DNA of 6,667 nucleotides, from positions 1 through 6,667 of the forward strand of contig JAERRP010000031.1 in NCBI GenBank assembly GCA_016735415.1. Reading direction: 5' to 3'. The notes below the pieces were generated by a model. It did no database searches. It was not told where the DNA came from and saw only the letters and a program-made list of their open reading frames with translations. Position 1 is the first letter of the stretch. Each line of letters opens with the position of its first letter. Positions 1-5,564 of this stretch are shown one piece after another. The position numbers were made by a program, and so were the translations under genes. This stretch comes from Desulfobacterales bacterium (lineage in GTDB: Bacteria; Desulfobacterota; Desulfobacteria; Desulfobacterales; UBA5852).

Positions 1-1
1 T

Positions 2-1327
2 ATCGGTTGCCCGGGGGCGAAAGTGGCTTGCGTAGTGGACCCCAAGCGGGACGTTCAGGACTACATTGACCTGGCCCGCAAAAACGATATGCGAATCACC
101 CACATCTTCGAAACGCACGTACATGCCGACCACGTGAGCGGGAATATGGAGCTCAAATCCAGGACAGGGGCCCGGATCCACTTTATGGAGGGGTCGCCCG
201 TCGCCTTCGACCACGAGGTCGTTAAGGAGGGGGATGTATTCGATTTCGGTAATGCCCGGCTTGAGATTCTTAAAACCCCGGGACACACGCCCCACGCCAT
301 CTCGATTCTGGTCACCGATCGCTCCCGGAGCGAAGATCCCTGGCTGGTGCTGACCGGTGACTGCATGTTCGTCGGCGATGTCGGGCGGCCGGACCTTGCC
401 GGCGAAGAGCTGATCGATGAGCAGGTGGACAATCTCTACCAGTCGCTCTACCGGAAACTGGGCCACCTGCCGGAGAGCCTCGAGGTGTTTCCGGCCCATG
501 GGGAGGGCTCGCTCTGCGGCAAGGGGATGAGTGCTAAATCAAGCTCCACGATCGGTTTTGAAAAGCGCAATAATCCTGTGCTCAACATGGAGGAAAGCGC
601 TTTCAAGAAAACCTTTAAGGCCGGCTTCCCTGAACGGCCGAAGAGCTTTACCCATATCATCGATACCAATAAGTCGGGGCCGCCCCTGCTGGAACGCTGC
701 CCCATCAGCCTGGATCTCTCCCCGGCTCAGGTGAAAGCGCGTATCGATGCCGGCGCCACAGTGCTCGATGCCCGGGACACCGCGGCGTTTGGCGGTGTCC
801 ACATTCCCGACAGTATCAACATCGGTCTGGCCAAGCAGACCGCCAACTGGATCGGCATGGTGATCGAACCGGCCGCCGAACTGGTTCTGGTGGTCCAGGA
901 CGAAGCCGCCTACAATGTCATGACCACCCACCTCCACCGGATTGGCTACGATAATATTGCAGGTTATCTTTATGGGGGCATCGCCGCCTGGCAGGAGGCC
1001 GGCTACCCCATCCGGCACCTGTGGCAGCTCTCCCCCCAAATCCTCCAAGAGAAAATCGCCGCTAACCACCGTTGCATCATCGACGTCCGCACGCCGGCGG
1101 AATGGGAGGCGGGGCACGTCAAGGGGGCGATTCACGTTCCACTGACGGAACTCCTTGCGGGCAACCTGGATTTTCCGAAAGACGGGGAAATTATTGCCAT
1201 GTGCGGAATAGGGTATCGGGGCAATATCGCCGCCAGTTTCCTGGAAGGGCTGGGATTTTCGCACGTTCACAGCCTGGCCGGCGGTATGAAGGCCTGGCTG
1301 AACGCAGGCTATGCGGTCGCTGATTGA
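2..1327 (+). CDS. MBL-fold/double-rhodanese fusion, CstB-like persulfide dioxygenase-sulfurtransferase (5' partial)
   Basis: Likely oxidises glutathione-type or other low-molecular-weight persulfides and moves sulfane sulfur in the cytoplasm. The frame is open to the window edge, and the codons before the GTG at 23 read IGCPGAK. This fits the conserved beta-strand before VVDP in this family, so the true start lies upstream and roughly 15-20 residues are missing. Numbering from the GTG at 23: the MBL domain covers about 1-200, with THVHADH (31-37), TPGHTP (85-90), LTGDCMFVGDVGRPDL (110-125) and PAHGEGSLCGK (157-167). H34, H88 and D113 are the likely iron ligands by analogy with ETHE1. A first rhodanese-like domain (about 230-335) has VVQDEA near 290-295 where a catalytic Cys loop would be, so it is probably inactive. 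The second (about 336-434) has an intact CGIGYR loop with C394. PDO, dead rhodanese and active rhodanese is the order known from staphylococcal CstB. The gene is GC-rich compared with genes to its right. Substrate is inferred, not seen. Confidence 0.9.
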   Translation: MGCPGAKVACVVDPKRDVQDYIDLARKNDMRITHIFETHVHADHVSGNMELKSRTGARIHFMEGSPVAFDHEVVKEGDVFDFGNARLEILKTPGHTPHAISILVTDRSRSEDPWLVLTGDCMFVGDVGRPDLAGEELIDEQVDNLYQSLYRKLGHLPESLEVFPAHGEGSLCGKGMSAKSSSTIGFEKRNNPVLNMEESAFKKTFKAGFPERPKSFTHIIDTNKSGPPLLERCPISLDLSPAQVKARIDAGATVLDARDTAAFGGVHIPDSINIGLAKQTANWIGMVIEPAAELVLVVQDEAAYNVMTTHLHRIGYDNIAGYLYGGIAAWQEAGYPIRHLWQLSPQILQEKIAANHRCIIDVRTPAEWEAGHVKGAIHVPLTELLAGNLDFPKDGEIIAMCGIGYRGNIAASFLEGLGFSHVHSLAGGMKAWLNAGYAVAD

Positions 1328-1344
1328 AAATCGTCAACCCCTAT

Positions 1345-1350
1345 AAGAGG
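1345..1350 (+). promoter_or_regulatory. Shine-Dalgarno-like site of the decayed amidinohydrolase gene
   Basis: AAGAGG lies 8 nt before the GTG at 1359. Its good spacing supports GTG 1359 as the original start of the remnant that follows, and shows that the 5' end of that gene is still intact. Confidence 0.45.
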
Positions 1351-1358
1351 TAGCGCCG

Positions 1359-1494
1359 GTGTTAAAAAGTGAAGCCGATAAACTGAAGCGTGTCATTGTC
1401 TGCACGCCGCAGGAAGAATATTTCAGAATTCGTCAAAGGCGCCGGAGGACCAAATTGCCTGATCATGCCGCTTGAAAGAGAATCCCCTCAGTGA
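1359..1494 (+). pseudogene. Internally deleted amidinohydrolase (DDAH/arginine deiminase-like) remnant
   Basis: Two ends of one gene appear to be joined with the middle missing. From GTG 1359 the frame reads LKSEADKLKRVIVCTP followed by QEEYF, which resembles the N-terminus of dimethylargininase/arginine deiminase-like hydrolases. In this frame it ends at TGA 1473-1475. From about 1429 the +1 frame reads FVKGAGGPNCLIMPLER and ends at TGA 1492-1494. GGPNCLxMP looks like the C-terminal catalytic-cysteine segment of the same superfamily (Cys codon 1456-1458). Family members are usually around 250-300 residues, so some 200 or more codons have been lost, with the junction near 1422-1432 and a frame change across it. 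The product would have no active-site scaffold. Family assignment rests on remembered motif similarity over about 22 and 18 residues. It is convincing because the two pieces fit opposite ends of one family and lie in the right order. Confidence 0.6.
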
Positions 1495-1505
1495 GGTCCG
1501 ATGTC

Positions 1506-1598
1506 ATGATACGGCTATTAGGGCTTCCAAACCATTTTCAAAGGATAATTTCAGTACGTCGCTCAAGACCGGAGGAGGTGTTTTTTTATGAAAGCTAA
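1506..1598 (+). pseudogene. C-terminal remnant of a BrnT-like toxin
   Basis: The frame ending at TAA 1596-1598 finishes with RIISVRRSRPEEVFFYES, whose RIISxRRSRxEE...YE pattern is typical of the C-terminus of BrnT-family ribonuclease toxins. BrnT proteins are normally about 90 residues. Here only about 18 residues (from about 1542) look like BrnT, and the 12 codons before them (from ATG 1506) do not, so the N-terminal and catalytic part is gone. The stop overlaps the antitoxin start at 1588 by 11 nt, as expected for toxin-first brnTA operons, and the antitoxin Shine-Dalgarno sits inside this tail. Function is surely lost. A fortuitous ORF is the alternative, but the overlap with a recognisable antitoxin start makes that unlikely. 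Confidence 0.6.
1571..1578 (+). promoter_or_regulatory. Shine-Dalgarno site of the antitoxin gene
   Basis: GGAGGAGG lies 9 nt before ATG 1588, inside the toxin tail. It is a very strong ribosome site and fixes the antitoxin start. It shows that the 5' end of the antitoxin gene is preserved even though its frame is broken 23 codons later. Confidence 0.7.
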
Positions 1599-1632
1599 AG
1601 AACTAGATAAAAAGTTTGATAATGGCGAGGAC

Positions 1633-1639
1633 CTAACTA
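1633..1639 (+). repeat. Target-site duplication, left copy
   Basis: CTAACTA here matches the copy at 1813-1819. Keeping only one copy restores the antitoxin reading frame (codons GAC CTA ACT AAA TAT). This is strong evidence that the DNA between is an insertion. The strict duplication may be six bases (TAACTA), because the first C of the right copy can also be the last base of the element. Confidence 0.75.
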
Positions 1640-1813
1640 GTGCCCATCCACGGCTTTAAGACGTTACGCACGTGTCCGATTCAGAAATGAGGATTTTTTG
1701 TTCTGATCAAGGCCGCACAAGGGGTTGCGGTGAGGCGTACTGTTGTACGCCGCAGCCGGCAAACCCGCGGAGAACGCCGATCAGGGCAAAAAAGACCATT
1801 TCGGGACGGACAC
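1640..1813. mobile_element. MITE-like palindromic insertion element (about 174 bp, non-coding)
   Basis: The element begins GTGCCCATCC and ends with the complement of GTGTCCGTCC, so its outer 10 bases are inverted repeats with 8 of 10 matches. Inside, 1672-1740 and 1745-1813 are two 69-nt arms of one long imperfect hairpin. They share GTGTCCG, GAAATG, TTTTTTG and CTGATC blocks in order, then GGGTT/AACCC pairing, and close with a perfect GGCGTAC/GTACGCC stem around a TGTT loop (1741-1744). The 32 nt at 1640-1671 are an additional left segment outside the main hairpin. No transposase is encoded, so movement would need an enzyme supplied in trans. I do not recognise the parent IS family. Flanking CTAACTA copies and restoration of the interrupted gene support real transposition rather than a local rearrangement. 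Confidence 0.8.
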
Positions 1814-1819
1814 TAACTA
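1813..1819 (+). repeat. Target-site duplication, right copy
   Basis: This is the second CTAACTA, directly after the inverted-repeat end of the element. Its first base may belong to the element. The antitoxin frame resumes in phase here as Leu-Thr-Lys-Tyr. Confidence 0.75.
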
Positions 1820-2161
1820 AATATCTCGACGTATCAAAGGCACGTAAACCCGAGCAGGAACAAAAAAGGGTTAATGTCGATTTCCCCATCTGGATGATTA
1901 ACTCACTCGACAAGGAAGCCAAGCGTCTGGGCGTGCCTCGCCAATCGATCATCAAGTTTTGGATTGCCGAACGTCTCGAGAATAGATCTATTTGATGTAA
2001 ATTCGAACCTACCTTTCCCGAACTGTGGGCGCTATAAAATACCGGCGCTGATTATCCACTCCCAACCTTAAAAACCTTTCAGAGATTGAAATCTTCATGG
2101 TAAGCGCAGCGGTCTGTGTAAATCGTGGACTTCCAATACGTTGACCCGGTTTGAATTTCGT

Positions 2162-2191
2162 TTGACAGCCGCTTAGGCGATAAGATAGAAA
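2162..2191 (+). promoter_or_regulatory. Candidate sigma-70 promoter for the transporter genes
   Basis: A perfect TTGACA (2162-2167) is followed after 18 nt by TAGAAA (2186-2191), a four-of-six match to the -10 consensus. Transcription would start near 2198 and give a leader of about 220 nt before the binding-protein start. The -35 is good and the -10 is mediocre. It is the best candidate I see in the gap, but this is a consensus match only. Confidence 0.35.
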
Positions 2192-2242
2192 TAAAAATCG
2201 TTGAAATGTGCTGCTTGGACTGAGTTATGGAAAGATCATCCC

Positions 2243-2335
2243 ATGACGATTTTCACCGCTATCGCCAGTATCTTATCCCTGTATTATACCAATAGAAAAA
2301 GTTCCTCGGGAAAAAAATCGAACGCTTCACCTTAA
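2243..2335 (+). CDS. Possible 30-residue leader peptide ORF
   Basis: From ATG 2243 the frame begins MTIFTAIASILSLYYTNRK and ends with a Ser/Lys-rich tail before TAA 2333-2335. The first 15 residues are hydrophobic and the tail is basic, a layout seen in tiny membrane peptides. GGAAAG at 2229-2234 lies 8 nt upstream as a weak ribosome site. It sits downstream of the candidate promoter and 82 nt before the binding-protein gene. No homology is recognised, and an ORF this short can easily occur by chance. Confidence 0.18.
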   Translation: MTIFTAIASILSLYYTNRKSSSGKKSNASP

Positions 2336-2402
2336 AAGGCGTCAAAACCTGATCTGGTGGAAATGATGGCATGAAACGACCATCTCGAATCGAATACTAC
2401 CC

Positions 2403-2411
2403 AAAGGAGGT
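2403..2411 (+). promoter_or_regulatory. Strong Shine-Dalgarno site of the binding-protein gene
   Basis: AAAGGAGGT sits 6 nt before ATG 2418, a near-perfect anti-16S match. It is much stronger than the sites of the permease genes and fits the need for an excess of binding protein over membrane components. Confidence 0.8.
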
Positions 2412-2417
2412 ACTGTT

Positions 2418-3692
2418 ATGAAAAGACTCACATTTATTTTGATAGTCGCGCTTTTGCTCCCTCTGGCAGCAAGTACGGCTCAGGCAAAAATGGAACTGAC
2501 CTACTGGACCCATGAAGATCCCAATCGGACCGAAATCGAAAACCGGTATATCAGTGAATTTGAAAAAGCCAATCCCGGGGTTACGATTAAACGTGTGACC
2601 AACCCCTCCAAAAAAATGGCCGAACGGATTCTTACGGCCTTTGCGGCCAACCAGGGGCCGGATATGTTCAATCTGCAAATCGAAGACCAGTACGCCTACA
2701 TCGTAAATCGCCGGCTGGCATCCGTCGACCACCAGGCGGCCGGGTATCCCAGCGCGAAGGCAATTTACAGCGCCTACATACCGAAAGTTCTCGCTCCGGT
2801 CACTTATGAAGGAGCGCTCTACGGACTGCCGCTGGAACTGACCAATTGGTGTGTCTATGTCAACGACCGCGTATTTAAGTCCGCCGGACTTGATCCGGCC
2901 AACGATTATCCGAAAACCTGGGAAGATATGGTTACGGTGTCGGAAAAAATTGCGATACGGGAAGGTGAAATCATCCAGCGCAGAGGATTTGATTTCAGGT
3001 ATCCCTACTATCTGGTTTCCATGGTTTCCATGGTTGAACAGCATGGCGGTAAGCTCATCAGTGATGACGGTAAAAAGGCAATCATCAATGATCAGGCCTG
3101 GATCAAATTCTTAAAATTCATGCAGGCGTGGGGGCCGAACGGGAAAAATCTGGGGTCGCCCACATATACGAATGCCCGAAAGCTCTTCAATAAGGACAAC
3201 AATGATATTGCTATGTGCCTTTCCGGCCTGTATCAGGCGGGGCGGATTAGAAAAGACAACCCGGAATTCTTCAACAGTGGAGAATGGCGGGTGGTTCCCT
3301 ACCCACAATTTAAAAACGCGGTCAATGATGTGGCCGGCGCCTACTACGGACACTACCTGGCCGTCAATGTCCAGAAACCGAAAGAGAACCAGACGATGGC
3401 CTGGAAGTTCATAGGTTACATGCTCCGCCATTCTGAGGAATACCTCTCAAAGGTCGGTCTAATCCAACCCACGGTCAAGCTTATGGAGTCGGCAACGTTC
3501 AAGGCCATGCCTTACTCGAGCGTGTTCAAAAAAGATATGGAACGAGGCCATGTTGTCTATCACGATGAAAACAGCGCCATGATACAGCAACACGTCCGCG
3601 AGGCGGTGGAATCTGTGATGCTGTCCGGCGCATCACCGCCGGAAGCGTTAAAAAATCTAAGGCGAAAAGCACAGGAAACACTTGAGGAATAA
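2418..3692 (+). CDS. ABC transporter periplasmic substrate-binding protein, CUT1 (sugar) type
   Basis: This is the solute receptor of a carbohydrate importer, acting in the periplasm. Of its 424 residues, the first 23 form a signal peptide: MKR, a hydrophobic core from L4 to about A18, and an AQA cleavage site before K24. No Cys lipobox is present, so the mature protein is soluble, as in Gram-negatives. The mature start ELTYWTHEDPN and FEKANPGVTIKRV (about 49-61) are typical of family-1 extracellular binding proteins. GPDMFNLQIED (about 81-91) and YGLPLELTNWCVYVNDRVFK (about 134-153) are the conserved hinge and ligand-cleft regions, followed by KTWEDMV. Length is normal for the family (about 400-450). 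The start is fixed by the strong ribosome site. Two CUT1 permease genes follow. The ligand cannot be told from sequence; sugars, oligosaccharides, polyols and glycerol-3-phosphate are all possible in this family. Confidence 0.9.
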   Translation: MKRLTFILIVALLLPLAASTAQAKMELTYWTHEDPNRTEIENRYISEFEKANPGVTIKRVTNPSKKMAERILTAFAANQGPDMFNLQIEDQYAYIVNRRLASVDHQAAGYPSAKAIYSAYIPKVLAPVTYEGALYGLPLELTNWCVYVNDRVFKSAGLDPANDYPKTWEDMVTVSEKIAIREGEIIQRRGFDFRYPYYLVSMVSMVEQHGGKLISDDGKKAIINDQAWIKFLKFMQAWGPNGKNLGSPTYTNARKLFNKDNNDIAMCLSGLYQAGRIRKDNPEFFNSGEWRVVPYPQFKNAVNDVAGAYYGHYLAVNVQKPKENQTMAWKFIGYMLRHSEEYLSKVGLIQPTVKLMESATFKAMPYSSVFKKDMERGHVVYHDENSAMIQQHVREAVESVMLSGASPPEALKNLRRKAQETLEE

Positions 3693-3711
3693 CGGTTAGA
3701 TCGAAAAACTT

Positions 3712-3746
3712 AAACAGGGATGGACCACGGTTCATCCCTGTTTTCT
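3712..3746 (+). terminator. Intra-operon terminator-like hairpin between binding protein and permease
   Basis: The arms at 3712-3725 and 3730-3743 form a 14-bp stem with a single G:U pair around a CACG loop. The run TTTT (3741-3744) falls at the foot of the stem. It lies 20 nt after the binding-protein stop and 20 nt before the permease start. The shape fits an intrinsic terminator or a 3' mRNA stabiliser. Either would give more binding protein than permease, as known for malE-malF. The T-run is short and partly inside the stem, so termination is probably partial. Confidence 0.7.
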
Positions 3747-3766
3747 TCGCCCTGAAATGATCGTTT

Positions 3767-4678
3767 ATGAAGGCACTCAGATTTAAGCGCGGAATCGAGC
3801 GTCAAAAGAATCGATGGGGCTGGACTTTTATTTTTCCCTCGCTGGTTTTTTTTTCTTTTTTCAGTTTCTACCCGATTTTGAATGCGCTTTATACGAGCCT
3901 GTTCAAGAAGAAATTATTGTCCCTTAAACCACCGTTATTCATCGGTTTGGACAATTACATTTACCTTCTAAAATCCCCGGATTTTTGGAATTCTATCCGC
4001 GCTACGGTGGTGTTCACGATCGGAACTTTCATACCGATGGTGATATTCAGCCTCATTTTTGCGCAGTTTATCGTGTCTCGCAAGCGATTTCAGAAGTTTT
4101 TCCAGATGGCCTATTATTCACCGGCGGTGTTGTCATCTGTGGTGGTGGCGGCGATCTGGCTGCTTATATTTGATCCGCGCGGTCTAAGCAATCAACTGGT
4201 CAACTTCATTCTGGACACACCCGGCGTCGACCACAAGTGGCTCGCCAACGCTACCATGGTTCAAATCTCCACGATGCTCGTTTACTTCTGGAAATACGTC
4301 GGATACTTCACCATCATTTTCATTGTAGGGCTGTCGTCTATTCCAACAAGTATTTACGAAGCGGCCAAGATTGATGGGAGTAACGCCTGGACGGGTTTCT
4401 GGTACATCACTCTTCCATTGCTGAAACCGACAACCATCCTGGTCTCCATCATGTCCATGGTTCAATGTCTGAAAACCTTCAGCACCCAGTATCTTTTTAC
4501 ACAGGGAGGTGCACCTATCGAGCCTATCAACGTGATCACGCTGAACCTTTATCACACCGCGATTCGCGATCACCGTATCGGCCTGGCAAGTGCCATGAGT
4601 ATTATCCTGTTTGGCATCATGCTCTTTTTTAGCTGGCTGCAATTCAAAGCTTCCAGATCGGACGAAGTCAGTTATTGA
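3767..4678 (+). CDS. ABC transporter permease, CUT1 type (MalF/UgpA-like)
   Basis: One of the two inner-membrane subunits of the importer. Its 303 residues include six hydrophobic segments at about 19-46, 77-104, 116-136, 164-190, 221-243 and 272-292. A short basic N-terminus (KRGIERQKNRWGW) is typical of UgpA-like subunits and lacks the extra N-terminal helices of enterobacterial MalF. The cytoplasmic EAA loop that docks on the ATPase is clear: EAAKIDGSNAWTGFWYITLP (198-217). An in-frame TGA at 3758-3760 rules out an upstream start, and no other Met precedes the first membrane segment. The start has no good Shine-Dalgarno (only gaaatgatcg upstream), unlike the genes on either side, so this gene may be poorly translated. 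The next permease starts 14 nt after its stop. Confidence 0.93.
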   Translation: MKALRFKRGIERQKNRWGWTFIFPSLVFFSFFSFYPILNALYTSLFKKKLLSLKPPLFIGLDNYIYLLKSPDFWNSIRATVVFTIGTFIPMVIFSLIFAQFIVSRKRFQKFFQMAYYSPAVLSSVVVAAIWLLIFDPRGLSNQLVNFILDTPGVDHKWLANATMVQISTMLVYFWKYVGYFTIIFIVGLSSIPTSIYEAAKIDGSNAWTGFWYITLPLLKPTTILVSIMSMVQCLKTFSTQYLFTQGGAPIEPINVITLNLYHTAIRDHRIGLASAMSIILFGIMLFFSWLQFKASRSDEVSY

Positions 4679-4692
4679 ATTAAGGATGCGCC

Positions 4693-5559
4693 GTGCAAAC
4701 ATATCTGACCAGAAAAAAGAGAATCCGGCCTGCAGTTATGAACGCCTTCGTTTGGGCCTTTCTGATCATTGCCGTTATGTATATTCTGGCGCCCCTTGTA
4801 TTCATGTTTACCGCTTCCGTGATGCCGGCCAATGATATCATGAAAATGCCTTATCGCTGGATTCCCAGGGGTATTTATTGGCAGAATTACTGGCAGGGCA
4901 TCAGGGGCAATGACGGCAGTTTTATTTATCTTCGAAATATCCTCAATTCATTAATCGTGGCCGCAACCGTTACGGTCACAACCGTTTTTCTATCGGCCCT
5001 TACGGGGTATGGTCTGGCGAAATTTCATTTTAAGGGCAGATACGCCGTTTTCATGATGATACTGGCCACGATGATGATTCCATTTGAAGTCATCATGATT
5101 CCCCTTTATTTAATCATTACCAAGCTTGGCATGCAGGATTCATATACCGGTTTGATCACACCGTTCCTTGTGACGGCCTTCGGAATATTTTTAATGCGTC
5201 AGTATTATGTCACCTTTCCGGACGAAATTCTGGACGCCGCCCGAATCGACGGTGCCAGTGAACCGAAGATCTTCAGGGAAATCATCCTGCCCAACAGCGT
5301 GCCCGCACTGGCCACGCTTGCCGTCCTCACATTCAAAAGTCAGTGGGACAACCTTCTATGGCCTCTGTTAGTGGCCCAAAGTGAGGAGATGAAAACGATC
5401 CCCCTGTATATTGTTCGATTCACGGCTGAAAAGCATACCGACGAAGGCGCCATGATGGCTGTGGCCGCAATTGCAAGTATCCCCATTTTAATCCTGTTTT
5501 TCCGATTATCCCGTTATTTTATCGGCGGCGCCGTTGTGTTTTCGGCGGGGAAGGAATAA
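4693..5559 (+). CDS. ABC transporter permease, CUT1 type (MalG/UgpE-like)
   Basis: The second inner-membrane subunit, expected to pair with the preceding permease. It has 288 residues, the normal size, with hydrophobic segments near 19-40, 83-108, 117-140, 150-170, 197-212 and 253-272. The EAA loop reads DAARIDGASEPKIFREIILP (181-200), with the family's Gly at 187. GTG 4693 is favoured as start because AAGGA (4682-4686) lies 6 nt upstream. ATG 4738 would shorten the protein by 15 residues, still keep the first membrane helix, and has no clear ribosome site. Its stop lies 5 nt before the phosphatase gene. No nucleotide-binding subunit is found here or downstream, so the ATPase must come from elsewhere. 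Confidence 0.93.
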   Translation: MQTYLTRKKRIRPAVMNAFVWAFLIIAVMYILAPLVFMFTASVMPANDIMKMPYRWIPRGIYWQNYWQGIRGNDGSFIYLRNILNSLIVAATVTVTTVFLSALTGYGLAKFHFKGRYAVFMMILATMMIPFEVIMIPLYLIITKLGMQDSYTGLITPFLVTAFGIFLMRQYYVTFPDEILDAARIDGASEPKIFREIILPNSVPALATLAVLTFKSQWDNLLWPLLVAQSEEMKTIPLYIVRFTAEKHTDEGAMMAVAAIASIPILILFFRLSRYFIGGAVVFSAGKE

Positions 5560-5564
5560 GTCCG

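Larger units (their letters stand above)
1588..1995 (+). pseudogene. BrnA/CopG-like ribbon-helix-helix antitoxin gene split by a MITE-like insertion
   Basis: The first part starts at ATG 1588 and reads MKAKELDKKFDNGEDLT. It then enters inserted DNA and stops at TAA 1657-1659 (23 codons). After the insert the same frame resumes at 1820 with KYLDVSKARKPEQEQ, followed by RVNVDFPIWMINSLDKEAKR and a C-terminal helix ending ERLENRSI before TGA 1993-1995. Joining the parts across the duplicated CTAACTA gives a continuous 75-codon protein with a typical short beta strand plus two-helix CopG fold (about residues 31-70), normal size for antitoxins of brnTA loci. The intact protein would bind the toxin and repress its own operon. 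The 180-bp insertion is a multiple of three, so the 3' part is in phase with the start and is stopped only by the TAA near the left end of the insert. The toxin partner just upstream is also a remnant. Confidence 0.8.
1996..2417. other. Intergenic region between the broken antitoxin and the transporter genes
   Basis: These 422 nt hold no convincing gene or structured RNA that I recognise. They contain a candidate sigma-70 promoter near 2162-2191, a doubtful 30-codon ORF (2243-2335) and, at the right end, the Shine-Dalgarno site of the binding-protein gene. I see no riboswitch consensus and no clear palindromic operator. The first 160 nt show nothing beyond scattered A/T-rich stretches. Confidence 0.6.

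Noticed and set aside
23..25. GTG at 23 as the real start of the MBL-rhodanese gene
   Set aside because: The frame is open to the window edge and the upstream codons IGCPGAK fit the conserved N-terminal strand of the family. The gene is therefore cut by the window, not started here.
539..1270. A 243-codon open frame on the minus strand inside the MBL-rhodanese gene
   Set aside because: It is antisense to a clearly coding, GC-rich gene, has no family signature, and is explained by high third-position GC.
1640..1813. Integron attC site or structured regulatory RNA
   Set aside because: No attC core sites or integrase context are seen, and the flanking duplication with gene restoration fits transposition much better.
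2179..2277. 9-bp inverted repeat GATAAGATA/TATCTTATC with 81 nt between the arms
   Set aside because: A 9-bp match is expected about once in every few stretches of this size, and nothing else supports an operator pair or loop.
2397..3044. A 215-codon open frame on the minus strand over the binding-protein gene
   Set aside because: It is a shadow of the binding-protein gene on the opposite strand, with no recognisable domains.
4184..4702. A 172-codon minus-strand frame over the first permease
   Set aside because: It lacks family motifs and lies wholly opposite a permease with a clear EAA loop and six membrane segments.
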